The notes beneath the pieces were generated by a model that searched no databases, was not told the origin of the DNA, and saw only the letters and a list, made by a program, of their open reading frames with translations. Shown here in pieces: positions 47,116 through 54,989 of a stretch of DNA of 64,000 bases (its first letter is position 1; the number at the start of each line of letters is the position of its first letter). The DNA is from Curvibacter delicatus NBRC 14919. Lineage in GTDB: Bacteria > Pseudomonadota > Gammaproteobacteria > Burkholderiales > Burkholderiaceae_C. The stretch is from assembly GCF_001592265.1 (NCBI RefSeq), contig NZ_BCWP01000011.1, positions 34,400-98,399 on the forward strand, read 5' to 3'. Position numbers and translations under genes: made by a program.

Positions 47116-47831
47116 GCGCCCAGTGTAAGCGTCGCCAGCGCGGCGAGCGGTGCGGTTTCGGCCCGCAGCGTGCGCGAGCCCAGCGTGACGGGCACAAAAC
47201 CACACGCCAGGGCGGCGGCTTCTTCGGCCGCAGTGAGGCCTCCTTCGGGGCCGGAGAGAAAGGTCACTGGCCCTGGGTCTACGGCAGCCAGTGCTTGCTG
47301 CAGAGGTTGGGTGCCGTCTTGCAGGGACAGCAAGAACCGGGCGCCGGGGCCCAGCGTCCGGATCCAGTCCGGCAAGGCCAGGCTCTCGCGCACCTCGGGC
47401 ACGCGGTTGCGGCCGCACTGTTCGCAGGCCGCCACCGCAATGCCCTGCCAGTGCGCGCGCTTCTTCTCGGCGCGCTCGCCTTTGAGTTTGAGCACGCTGC
47501 GTTCGGCCAGCAGTGGCTGGATGCTGGCGACACCGAGTTCGGTGGCTTTTTCCACCAGCCAGTCCATGCGTTCGTTGGCCGGCACGCCGAGCGCCAGGTG
47601 CACGACACGCTCGGTCTCCCGCTCCACGGGGGTGTGGGCACCGACCTGCACCTGCACATCGCTGCGTCCCATGCGCGTGATGGTGGCTTCGAACTCACCG
47701 CCTTCGCCGTTGAAAAGCGTGATGGCCGTGCCCGGCTGCAGGCGCAGCACCTGCACATGGCGCGCCGCACCGGCGGGCAGCTCGAGCAAGACGCCGCTGG
47801 CCAGCGGCATGGGGCAGTGGAAACGCGGCAT
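47112..47831 (-). CDS. rsmE: 16S rRNA (uracil1498-N3)-methyltransferase
   Basis: The 239-residue SPOUT methyltransferase has an N-terminal PUA-like domain (VLRLQPGTAITLFNGEGGEF) and C-terminal knot motifs FLSGPEGGLTAAE and LGSRTLRAETAPLAAL, which bind SAM. It methylates U1498 in 16S rRNA. It is followed directly by an MFS gene with a four-base overlap. Confidence 0.94.
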   Translation of the reverse strand: MPRFHCPMPLASGVLLELPAGAARHVQVLRLQPGTAITLFNGEGGEFEATITRMGRSDVQVQVGAHTPVERETERVVHLALGVPANERMDWLVEKATELGVASIQPLLAERSVLKLKGERAEKKRAHWQGIAVAACEQCGRNRVPEVRESLALPDWIRTLGPGARFLLSLQDGTQPLQQALAAVDPGPVTFLSGPEGGLTAAEEAAALACGFVPVTLGSRTLRAETAPLAALATLTLGA

Positions 47832-47833
47832 TT

Positions 47834-47850
47834 GCTATGAATTCAGGAGC
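47834..47850. repeat. 17-bp palindromic dispersed repeat, copy 5
   Basis: GCTAT-N7-GGAGC lies in the gap just upstream of rsmE, two bases before its start codon, so it overlaps the place where the ribosome binding site should be. Read on the minus strand it is GCTCC-N7-ATAGC, as in metX. The GCTCCTGAATTC arm may supply the Shine-Dalgarno of rsmE. Confidence 0.5.
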
Positions 47851-47890
47851 GGTTGGCGCATATTTGACAAGGGTTTGGTGTTGTTTTTGC

Positions 47891-49012
47891 TTAAACCCGG
47901 CCAAAGGCGTAGCCGCTGGCCTCGGTGATGCCTTCGACCTCGTCCACCAGCCGCAGCAGCGGCTTGAGTTCGATGTAACGCGCGCAGGTGGCGCGGATGT
48001 ACTGGATGAAACGCGGCGCATCGGCCAGGTATTGCGGCTTGCCGTCGCGCAAGGTGAGGCGGGCAAAGATGCCGGCCACCTTGAGGTGGCGCTGCAGGCC
48101 CATCCATTCGACACCACGGTAGAACTCGCCGAAGTCGTCGCCCACGGGCAGGCCCGCGGAGCGCGCTTTCTGCCAGTAGCGGATGGTGACGTCGAGCACG
48201 AACTCCTCATCCCAGCTCAGGAAGGCGTCGCGCATCAGGCTGGCGATGTCGTAGGTGATGGGGCCGTAGACGGCGTCCTGGAAGTCCAGCACACCCAGGC
48301 GTGTTTCCGGTGTTCCACCCAGACGCTGTTCGCCGGCGTCAGCGGGAATCATCAAGTTCCTGGGCATGAAGTCACGGTGCACATAGACACTGGGCCAGGC
48401 CAGGTTGCGTTCGATGATGAGCGCAAACATCGCATCGAGGGTCTGCCGCAGCTTGTCTTCCACCGCCACGCCGCGGTGGCGTGCCAGGTACCAGTCGGGA
48501 AAGAGTTCCAGTTCACGCCGCAACAGTGCCGCGTCATACGGAGGCAGCACGCCGGGCCGGGAGGCTTTTTGCCAGGCGACCAGGGCATCAACCGCCTGCA
48601 GGTAAAGAGGCAGATTGGCGGCGGCATGGTCCCGATCGATCACCTGCATCATGGTCTGGCCGCCCAAGTCGGACAGCAACATGAAGCCCTGCGCTTCGTT
48701 CCAGGCCAGGATCTGCGGCACGTTCAGGCCGGCCTCTTGCATCAGGCCGGCGACATGCACAAAGGGGTGGCAGTTTTCCTTTTCGGGCGGCGCATCCATG
48801 ATGATGCGGGTGCCCTCGGCGGCGTCAATGCGGAAATAACGGCGGAAACTGGCATCGGCCGAGGCCGGCCGCAGTGTGGCCGGCTGGAGCTGCTGGGGTG
48901 CCGCCTGGGTGTCGAGCCATTGGTGGAAGGCGGTCTCGCGCTCGGGAGACGTCCAGGTTATGGCGGTTTCGGACATGGGGGTGGCGCCAGGGCGCGCTTC
49001 GGTTGGGGTCAT
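47891..49012 (-). CDS. amgK: N-acetylmuramate/N-acetylglucosamine kinase (AmgK-like phosphotransferase)
   Basis: The 373-residue protein has an aminoglycoside-phosphotransferase/choline-kinase fold: catalytic loop VYVHRDFMPRNLM and metal loop GVLDFQDAVYGPITYDIASL. Divergence from lptD is the known setting of AmgK, which phosphorylates the anomeric position of MurNAc or GlcNAc in peptidoglycan recycling. The partner murU (nucleotidyltransferase) usually follows but rsmE is here instead. The start is uncertain between 49012 and Met 13 at 48976. Confidence 0.85.
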   Translation of the reverse strand: MTPTEARPGATPMSETAITWTSPERETAFHQWLDTQAAPQQLQPATLRPASADASFRRYFRIDAAEGTRIIMDAPPEKENCHPFVHVAGLMQEAGLNVPQILAWNEAQGFMLLSDLGGQTMMQVIDRDHAAANLPLYLQAVDALVAWQKASRPGVLPPYDAALLRRELELFPDWYLARHRGVAVEDKLRQTLDAMFALIIERNLAWPSVYVHRDFMPRNLMIPADAGEQRLGGTPETRLGVLDFQDAVYGPITYDIASLMRDAFLSWDEEFVLDVTIRYWQKARSAGLPVGDDFGEFYRGVEWMGLQRHLKVAGIFARLTLRDGKPQYLADAPRFIQYIRATCARYIELKPLLRLVDEVEGITEASGYAFGRV

Positions 49013-49106
49013 GGATAATCCATTCTACAAAGCCTGTCCATGCCAAAGCCCGACTTTTCCGATTTGCCGAATACCCGATGCGCCCGATGCACCGATACGT
49101 TGACCG

Positions 49107-51491
49107 ATGCGTGATTTGAATCTCAGGGCGCCCTGCTCCACCTCCGGTCCCCGCACCATGTTGCCGCCGCTGGCCTTGCTGGCGGCGGCTTTGCTGCAGG
49201 CCGGCCTGGTGCAGGCGCAGGAGACGGCACCTGCCCAGAACGAGTCCATCCAGTTGCGCAGCAGTCCCCGGCTGCAGGAGCAGATTCCGTCGGCCCAGCG
49301 CAGCAGCTTGCCGACCTTTCTCTTCAGTGACCTTCTGAGCGGCCGCCCGGACCTGGACATGACCGCCGAAGGCCGCGTGGAGCTGCGGCGCGGCGATACC
49401 GTGATCCGGGCCGACCGGCTGGAGTATTACCAGCCCGACGATCGGGCCAAGGCCCGCGGCAATGTGCGCATCAACCGCGGGGGCAGTGTGTTCGAGGGCC
49501 CGCAGATGGAGCTCAAGGTCGATGCCTTCGAAGGGTTCTTTACGCAGCCGGATTACCAATTTCTGGGCAACGGCGGGCATGGTCAGGCGGAGCGCGCCGA
49601 CTTTCTGGACGAAAGCCGGGCCGTGATCCGGAATGCCACCTTTACGACCTGTCAGCGCAAGCCCGGACCGAGTTGGATGCCGGACTGGCTGATGCGGGCT
49701 GCAACGCTGCGCATCGACAACGAGGAAGAGGTCGGTGAAGCCGAAGATGCAAAACTGAGCTTCAAAGGCGTCACATTCCTGTCCGTGCCTTCGGTCAGTT
49801 TTTCTCTGAGCGAGAAACGCAAGTCCGGCTTCCTGGCCCCTATTTATGGGGTGGACAGCACCAGCGGCACGGAGCTCACGGTACCGTATTACTGGAACAT
49901 CGCGCCGAACCGCGATGCGACGCTCTATCCCACGGTCATGCTGAAGCGCGGCATCAACATGGGGGGTGAATTCCGTTATCTGGAGCCTGCCTACACTGGG
50001 CGCCTGCGTGTTGACTACTTACCAGGTGACAAACTGCGCGACAGCGACCGTTGGGGATATTCCTACACACACACCGGTGGCTTAGGTCTTCCATTGATTG
50101 GCGGTGTCGGCATCAACCTGAATCTGAATCGCGTCAGTGACGACAACTACTGGCGTGACTTTCCACGTGCGGCAACGTCGCTGACGCAGCGGTTGCTGCC
50201 CAATGATGTCACGCTCGGCTGGAGCCGCGGATTTTTCAGTACTACTCTGCGTACGCTTAAGTGGCAGACGTTGCAAGACCCCGACTCACCGATTACGCCA
50301 CCGTATGATCGGTTGCCGCAACTGGCGGCGCGTTACGCGCAACTGGATGCGGGTGGTTTCGAGGTCTCTCTGGACGGTGACTACACCGCTTTCGAGGCGG
50401 ACCGGCGACTCACCGGGCAACCCAACAGCCAGCGTACCGTGTTGCTGGGCCAGATCAGCCGGCCGTGGCTCAGTGCGGCGGGGTTCATCACCCCCAAGCT
50501 GCAACTGCATTCGACCTCTTATAAATTCGACACGATGTTGACCTCGGGGGCTAGCACCGCCACGCGCACAGTGCCGACGTTCAGCCTTGACAGCGGTTTG
50601 GTGTTCGAGCGTGATGCCAGCTACCTCGGGCGCGCTTTCCGCCAAACCCTTGAGCCGCGTCTGTTCTATGTGAACACGCCCTATGTGGATCAGAGCTACC
50701 TGCCCAACTACGATTCGGGTGCCAACGACTTCAACTTTGCCAGCATCTATACCGAGAACGCGTTTGTGGGCCATGATCGCATCTCGGACAACAACCTGCT
50801 CACCGCCGGCGTCACCACGCGTCTGCTGGATCCGGAAACGGGCGCTGAAACGGCACGTTTCGGCATTGCTCAGCGCTATCGTTTCGCGGATCAGATTGTC
50901 ACCTTGCCTGGCGGGACACCGGCCAAGGAGCGCCTGAGCGATATCCTGCTGGGGGCGGGTTTTAACTGGGATCAGCGCTGGCTGTTTGATTCGACCGTTC
51001 AGTACAACCCCAGCAGCGAGAAGTCGATCCGCTCCACAATTGGCGCGCGTTACCATCCCGGCAACTACCGCGTGCTCAACATGGCCTATCGCTTTCAGCG
51101 CGATGTCAGCGAACTGATCGATGTCGGCTGGCAATGGCCGCTCAACAATCTCTGGGGTGACAAAGGGCAGGATCTTGGCAAGGGCCAAGGCCAGGGACCT
51201 GGCCGCTGGTACAGCGTTGGCCGGTTGAACTACAGCCAGCAGGACAAGAAACTGGTCGATTCCATCGTCGGTTTTGAGTACGATGGTGGCTGCTGGCTCG
51301 GGCGCATTGTGTTGGAACGACTGCAAACAGGCCTGGTGACTACCAACGAACGCATCATGTTCCAACTGGAGTTCGTCGGTTTTTCCCGGGTGGGTATCGA
51401 CCCCATGTCCACACTGGTGAGAAATATTCCCCGGTACCAGAATCTGCGTGAGCAGATCGGCTCCCCCAGCCGTTTCAGCAATTACGATTGA
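49107..51491 (+). CDS. lptD: LPS-assembly outer-membrane protein LptD
   Basis: The 794-residue protein has a signal peptide ending near GLVQA (residues 1-37, long but with a clear hydrophobic core). An OstA/LptA-like domain follows (about 60-190, DMTAEGRVELRRGDTVIRADRLEYY), then a beta-barrel of the LptD C-terminal domain. Cys in TTCQ and GGCWLG could form the inter-domain disulfide. With LptE it inserts LPS into the outer leaflet. Start MRDLNLRAP. It leads the lptD-surA-rsmA operon and is divergent from amgK. Confidence 0.94.
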   Translation: MRDLNLRAPCSTSGPRTMLPPLALLAAALLQAGLVQAQETAPAQNESIQLRSSPRLQEQIPSAQRSSLPTFLFSDLLSGRPDLDMTAEGRVELRRGDTVIRADRLEYYQPDDRAKARGNVRINRGGSVFEGPQMELKVDAFEGFFTQPDYQFLGNGGHGQAERADFLDESRAVIRNATFTTCQRKPGPSWMPDWLMRAATLRIDNEEEVGEAEDAKLSFKGVTFLSVPSVSFSLSEKRKSGFLAPIYGVDSTSGTELTVPYYWNIAPNRDATLYPTVMLKRGINMGGEFRYLEPAYTGRLRVDYLPGDKLRDSDRWGYSYTHTGGLGLPLIGGVGINLNLNRVSDDNYWRDFPRAATSLTQRLLPNDVTLGWSRGFFSTTLRTLKWQTLQDPDSPITPPYDRLPQLAARYAQLDAGGFEVSLDGDYTAFEADRRLTGQPNSQRTVLLGQISRPWLSAAGFITPKLQLHSTSYKFDTMLTSGASTATRTVPTFSLDSGLVFERDASYLGRAFRQTLEPRLFYVNTPYVDQSYLPNYDSGANDFNFASIYTENAFVGHDRISDNNLLTAGVTTRLLDPETGAETARFGIAQRYRFADQIVTLPGGTPAKERLSDILLGAGFNWDQRWLFDSTVQYNPSSEKSIRSTIGARYHPGNYRVLNMAYRFQRDVSELIDVGWQWPLNNLWGDKGQDLGKGQGQGPGRWYSVGRLNYSQQDKKLVDSIVGFEYDGGCWLGRIVLERLQTGLVTTNERIMFQLEFVGFSRVGIDPMSTLVRNIPRYQNLREQIGSPSRFSNYD

Positions 51492-51497
51492 CCCATC

Positions 51498-52871
51498 ATG
51501 ATTCTTCGAGTCTCGGCCCTGAGTGCGGCCTGTCTGTTGATTTTCGCCGCCCTGCCGGTTCAGGCGCAGGCGCTGCGGCCAGCTGCACGACCGGCGCCAA
51601 CGGTGAGTGCCGTACCTGCTGCAGCCCAGGGCGCCATCCGTCAAGCTGACTTCATTGTCACGGTGGTCAACTCTGAACCCATCACCAACCATGATGTGGC
51701 AGTCGAGGTCCAGCGTGTGCAGCAGCAGTATGCACAGCAACGCCAGGTGCCGCCCGACACACGGGAACTCACGCGTCAGGTGCTGGAACGTCTGATCAAC
51801 GAGAAAGCGCAGCTGCAGCTGGCGCGTGAGTCGGGCATCAAGGTCGATGAGCCGTCGGTCGATCAGGCCGAGCAGAGTGTGGCACTGCAAAATCAGCTGA
51901 GCGTGGAGGAGCTGCGCCGTCGTATTGCCCAGGACGGCATCGATCCCAAGCAGTTTCGCGACCAGTTGCGCAACCAGCTTCTGCTCACTCGTTTGCGTGA
52001 ACGTGAGGTTGAACCCCGGGTGCGGGTCAGCGATCTGGAGGTGGAGCAGTATCTGCAAGAGCAACAGGCCAACAGCAATGCGCCGGCGAATCAGTTGATC
52101 AATATCGCGCAACTGCTGGTGGCGGTGCCCGATAACGCCAGCGAAACCCAGGTGGCGGCTTTGCAGGCCAAGGCTCAGCGGGCGCTGGAGCGGGCACGTG
52201 CCGGTGAGGATTTCGGGACACTGGCGCGTGAACTGTCCGATGCGGCCGATCGCACGAACGGTGGCCAGCTCGGTCTGCGACCGGCAGACCGTTACCCCCC
52301 GCTGTTTCTGGATGCCACACGATCGTTGGCGGTCGGCGGTATCTCGGGGCTGGTGCGTTCCGGCGCTGGCTTTCACATTCTCAAGCTGGTGGAGAAGCGC
52401 AATGCCGGTTTGCCGCCGATGGTGATCACCCAAAGCCGGGCGCGCCATATCCTGCTGCGCCCGGGCGCACAGCTGAGTGAGGCGGCTGCGCGCGACAAGC
52501 TCAATGATTTCCGCCGTCGCATCCAGACCGGGCAGACCGATTTCGCTACGCTGGCACGCGAAAATTCCCAGGATGGCAGCGCGGAGCAGGGTGGCGACCT
52601 GGGTTGGGCCTATCCGGGCCAGTTTGTACCCGAGTTTGAAGCGGTCATGAACCGGTTGGCGCCTGGCCAGATCAGCGAGCCCTTGATTTCCCGTTTCGGC
52701 GTGCACCTGATCCAGTTGATGGAACGGCGCAACACGACCTTGAGCGAACGCGAGCAACGCGAAATGGTCCGCAACATGCTGCGTGAGAAGAAACTCGGTG
52801 AAGCCTACGAGAACTGGGTTCGCGACATCCGTGCACGTGCCTACGTCGAAATGCGCGAGCCACCCCAGTGA
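51498..52871 (+). CDS. surA: Periplasmic chaperone and peptidyl-prolyl isomerase SurA
   Basis: The 457-residue protein has a signal peptide (ending about PVQAQA), the SurA N-terminal chaperone domain with [17 protein letters not shown], and two parvulin domains (about 205-305 and 315-415, the second with [11 protein letters not shown] and GGDLGW). It escorts outer-membrane proteins such as LptD. It lies six bases after lptD, an order conserved in proteobacteria. Confidence 0.95.
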   Translation: MILRVSALSAACLLIFAALPVQAQALRPAARPAPTVSAVPAAAQGAIRQADFIVTVVNSEPITNHDVAVEVQRVQQQYAQQRQVPPDTRELTRQVLERLINEKAQLQLARESGIKVDEPSVDQAEQSVALQNQLSVEELRRRIAQDGIDPKQFRDQLRNQLLLTRLREREVEPRVRVSDLEVEQYLQEQQANSNAPANQLINIAQLLVAVPDNASETQVAALQAKAQRALERARAGEDFGTLARELSDAADRTNGGQLGLRPADRYPPLFLDATRSLAVGGISGLVRSGAGFHILKLVEKRNAGLPPMVITQSRARHILLRPGAQLSEAAARDKLNDFRRRIQTGQTDFATLARENSQDGSAEQGGDLGWAYPGQFVPEFEAVMNRLAPGQISEPLISRFGVHLIQLMERRNTTLSEREQREMVRNMLREKKLGEAYENWVRDIRARAYVEMREPPQ

Positions 52872-52911
52872 GCATGGCTTCTATGCCTGGCATGGCCTTG
52901 TTCTCGTTGCA

Positions 52912-53676
52912 ATGAAACATATTCCCCGTAAACGTTTCGGGCAGCACTTCCTGTCCGACGGTGCCATCATCGACGGCATTGTGCGTGCCATCGATCCGCG
53001 TCCCGGCCAGGTGATGGTCGAGATTGGTCCGGGCCTGGCGGCATTGACGCAGCCGCTGGTCGAGCGACTGGGGCGCCTGATCGTGATCGAGCTTGATCGT
53101 GATCTGGCGGCGCGCCTGCGTGCCCACGCCCAGCTTGACGTGGTCGAGTCCGATGTGTTGCGTGTTGATTTCACGCAACTGGCCCAGGCGCACGGCACGG
53201 CGAAACTGCGCGTGGTCGGCAACCTGCCCTACAACATTTCCACGCCCATCCTGTTCCATCTGCTCGACCATGTGGCAGCGGTGGAAGACCAGCACTTCAT
53301 GTTACAAAAGGAAGTGATTGACCGCATGGTGGCGGCGCCGGCGACATCCGACTACGGTCGTCTCAGCGTGATGCTGCAATGGCGCTATGCCATGGAGAAC
53401 GTGCTGTTCGTACCGCCGGAGAGTTTTGATCCGCCGCCACGTGTGGACAGTGCCGTGGTGCGCATGGTGCCCTACGCCGAGCCGCCGCAACTGGACGTGC
53501 GGCGGCTGGAAGAGATCGTGCAAGTGGCTTTCAGCCAGCGCCGCAAGCTGCTGCGTCACACACTAGGCCGCTGGTTGGAGGAGAAAGGCCAAAGCGGCAA
53601 TTTCGACCTGCAACGCCGCGCCGAGGAAGTGCCGGTAGCCGAGTACGTGGCCCTGGCGCAAACCGTGCCAGCATGA
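52912..53676 (+). CDS. rsmA: 16S rRNA dimethyladenosine transferase
   Basis: The 254-residue KsgA/Dim1-family enzyme has [14 protein letters not shown] motif [15 protein letters not shown] and catalytic motif IV NLPYNIS. It dimethylates A1518 and A1519 of 16S rRNA. ATG 52912 ([11 protein letters not shown]) is the family start, 40 bases after surA. In several relatives pdxA lies between surA and rsmA; it is absent here. Confidence 0.95.
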   Translation: MKHIPRKRFGQHFLSDGAIIDGIVRAIDPRPGQVMVEIGPGLAALTQPLVERLGRLIVIELDRDLAARLRAHAQLDVVESDVLRVDFTQLAQAHGTAKLRVVGNLPYNISTPILFHLLDHVAAVEDQHFMLQKEVIDRMVAAPATSDYGRLSVMLQWRYAMENVLFVPPESFDPPPRVDSAVVRMVPYAEPPQLDVRRLEEIVQVAFSQRRKLLRHTLGRWLEEKGQSGNFDLQRRAEEVPVAEYVALAQTVPA

Positions 53677-53703
53677 AAAAAGCCACTGCGCTGGCAGTGG
53701 CTT
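53675..53703 (-). terminator. Terminator hairpin at the end of rsmA
   Basis: AAGCCACTGC and GCAGTGGCTT pair over 10 bp with a four-base loop, directly after the rsmA stop. The minus strand has a six-T tail (53680-53675), so it would best stop leftward transcripts from the barstar side. On the plus strand it is followed only by AAAT, giving weaker termination of rsmA. Confidence 0.6.
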
Positions 53704-53719
53704 AAATCGGGGGCGCCGC

Positions 53720-53794
53720 GGATCCGGCTCTGCCGGTCCGCCAGCACCGCCCCCTTGGGGGGGTGACGCGCCGTAGGCGCGGCTCAGGGGGAGC
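53720..53794. repeat. GC-rich intergenic repeat, copy B
   Basis: This copy starts GGATCCGGCTCTGCCGGTCC, continues to CCGCCCCCTTGGGGGGG, and then has a GCGCCGTAGGCGC hairpin and CAGGGGG. The first 20 bases match copy C at 14916 at about 17 positions. It lies between rsmA and the barstar end. The 324-base gap from rsmA to barstar holds this element, one small uncertain ORF and a 10-bp hairpin. Confidence 0.55.
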
Positions 53795-53797
53795 TTG

Positions 53798-54022
53798 TTA
53801 CGCTGCCGCGAGCCAGTAACCCGCGTTGAAGGGACTGCTCATGCGCAACGCCAAAGGCGATACGTCCAGCAGTTTGTCGGTCGGCATTTTTTCGCCGCCC
53901 TCTTCACCCAGGTCAATGCCCGGGGCCACGGTTTCGTTTTTCACGCCTTCTGCGTTAGCCTCGTTCGCCCGTTCTGCTTGGCTGGTTTGTGCAGAACGGG
54001 CTACAGAAAAGAATAGAAGCAC
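53798..54022 (-). CDS. Small ORF of doubtful status after barstar
   Basis: A 74-codon frame overlaps the barstar end by 22 bases. A shorter start at 53887 (MPTDKLLDVSPLAL) has GAAGAGG about 11 bases upstream. The product is Ala/Glu-rich and matches no family I recognise. Part of it lies across the 10-bp hairpin at 53968-54000, which argues against coding there. It could be a remnant gene or non-coding. Confidence 0.25.
   Translation of the reverse strand: MLLFFSVARSAQTSQAERANEANAEGVKNETVAPGIDLGEEGGEKMPTDKLLDVSPLALRMSSPFNAGYWLAAA
53968..54000 (-). other. 10-bp hairpin directly after the barstar stop
   Basis: CCCGTTCTGC and GCAGAACGGG are perfect inverted repeats with a 13-base loop, touching the barstar stop codon. 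No U-run follows. It may protect the 3' end of the RNase-barstar mRNA or be part of a mobile or repeat sequence. Confidence 0.45.
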
Positions 54023-54402
54023 CTGAATGGAATCTTCCGGTCGCTCCAGTAATCGGCCGCGTCGCGGAAGATGTCGAGCAGCTGCTCGCGCGCTTCCTTG
54101 TCGAACTTGGCGTTCGCCGGAATGTGCTCCAGCACGGCAATGAAGCCCGGCTGCGGGCCCGACTTGTGCAGCGGGTCCGTCATACAGTCGTACAGGGCAT
54201 CGAAGTTTTTGCCGACATTGACAGCCAGCATGAACTGCTGGGCAATCAGGTCGAGAACGTCCTGCTTGGACTGGGCGTTTGCCAAGTTGGCATAGAGGAA
54301 GTGGTGGCCCAGGGCCTGGGCGGCTTCCTGCAAATCCTGGACCCGGAAGGCCCGGATCGACTGGACGATGTTGGTTCTAACAGTACGAAGTGGTGTTTCC
54401 AT
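54001..54402 (-). CDS. Barstar-family ribonuclease inhibitor
   Basis: The 133-residue cytoplasmic protein has the barstar core. FDALYDCMTDPLH (about 67-79) contains D68 and D72, matching the inhibitor residues that fill the barnase active site. It continues through an acidic helix, EAREQLLDIFRDAADYW, to a terminal YSFL. The frame is open upstream of 54402, but METPLRTVR is the first part that looks like the family. It lies 37 bases after the secreted RNase gene, so the pair forms a toxin-immunity unit. Confidence 0.88.
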   Translation of the reverse strand: METPLRTVRTNIVQSIRAFRVQDLQEAAQALGHHFLYANLANAQSKQDVLDLIAQQFMLAVNVGKNFDALYDCMTDPLHKSGPQPGFIAVLEHIPANAKFDKEAREQLLDIFRDAADYWSDRKIPFRCFYSFL

Positions 54403-54439
54403 CCCCGCGTCACTTTCTTGAAAAACACAAATCTTCTGA

Positions 54440-54832
54440 CTACGGCACGATCCGGCGAAAACTCGCATAGTGATCGGCCGTGTAATAACAGGCATCAGGT
54501 GTCCTGGGTGCGCCGCCGCACACAATCCGTTGGATCCCCCGATCGCGCGAGCCCCTCGTCGGGACGGTGTATTCCCGGTAATAGCCGCGTTTGCTGGCTG
54601 GTAGCAAGCGCTCACGGTTACCAAAAACGGAGCCATCCTTCTCGTATGGAAACGGTCCCCCCTGATGAATCAGGTGGTAGGTTTCCACACCCTGGCGGGG
54701 TAATTCCGCCAGCGCCACCGTCACGGCTGCATCAGCTGTTGCGGGGCCTTTGGCTTGCGCTAGATGGCCCCCCAAAGCTGCCGCAAGCAAAAAGCCAGTA
54801 AGTACTAACTTGAAGCCTGTGCTATGCGCCAT
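54440..54832 (-). CDS. Secreted guanyl-specific ribonuclease (barnase/RNase N1-T1 family)
   Basis: The 130-residue protein starts at MAHSTGFKLVLTG with a signal peptide (about residues 1-27, ending AQA). The mature part has the microbial RNase pattern: E87 in REYTV, R98 and R102 in RDRGIQRIV, and H121 in YTADHYASFRRI, matching Glu, Arg and His of RNase Sa/barnase. C105 and C115 may form a disulfide. It cleaves RNA after G. The downstream barstar protects the cytoplasm. GC content looks lower than in neighbours, suggesting transfer. Confidence 0.87.
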   Translation of the reverse strand: MAHSTGFKLVLTGFLLAAALGGHLAQAKGPATADAAVTVALAELPRQGVETYHLIHQGGPFPYEKDGSVFGNRERLLPASKRGYYREYTVPTRGSRDRGIQRIVCGGAPRTPDACYYTADHYASFRRIVP

Positions 54833-54911
54833 GAAATAAAGCCTGTCATTACTTTCGGGTAAACCCGAAAAGTTCAAGACGGTAAGTGTCGCAGATCGGG
54901 CTCCAAAAAGC

Positions 54912-54942
54912 AAGAGGCTGCTCAAGTTTTGAGCAGCCTCTT
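54912..54942 (-). terminator. Hairpin terminator 2 between maeB and the RNase gene
   Basis: AAGAGGCTGCTCAA pairs with TTGAGCAGCCTCTT over 14 bp with a three-base loop. On the minus strand TTGCTTTTT follows. It lies 50 bases past the maeB stop and 80 bases before the RNase ATG, so it separates the two units. Confidence 0.7.
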
Positions 54943-54946
54943 ACAA

Positions 54947-54981
54947 ATGAAAAAGAGGGGCTAGTTGGTGCCAACTAGCCC
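54947..54981 (-). terminator. Intrinsic terminator 1 of maeB
   Basis: GGGCTAGTTGG and CCAACTAGCCC form an 11-bp stem with a two-base loop; on the minus strand CTCTTTTT follows. It begins nine bases past the maeB stop. Together with the next hairpin it gives a tandem terminator. Confidence 0.82.
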
Positions 54982-54989
54982 TTTTACGG

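Noticed and set aside
49107..52871. pdxA expected between surA and rsmA
   Set aside because: Only a 40-base gap separates surA from rsmA, so pdxA is not in this operon. This is common variation and not a finding by itself.
53968..54000. Integron attC site next to the RNase-barstar pair
   Set aside because: The inverted repeat lacks the RYYYAAC and GTRRRRY-type core pair in the right places, and no integrase or cassette array is seen.
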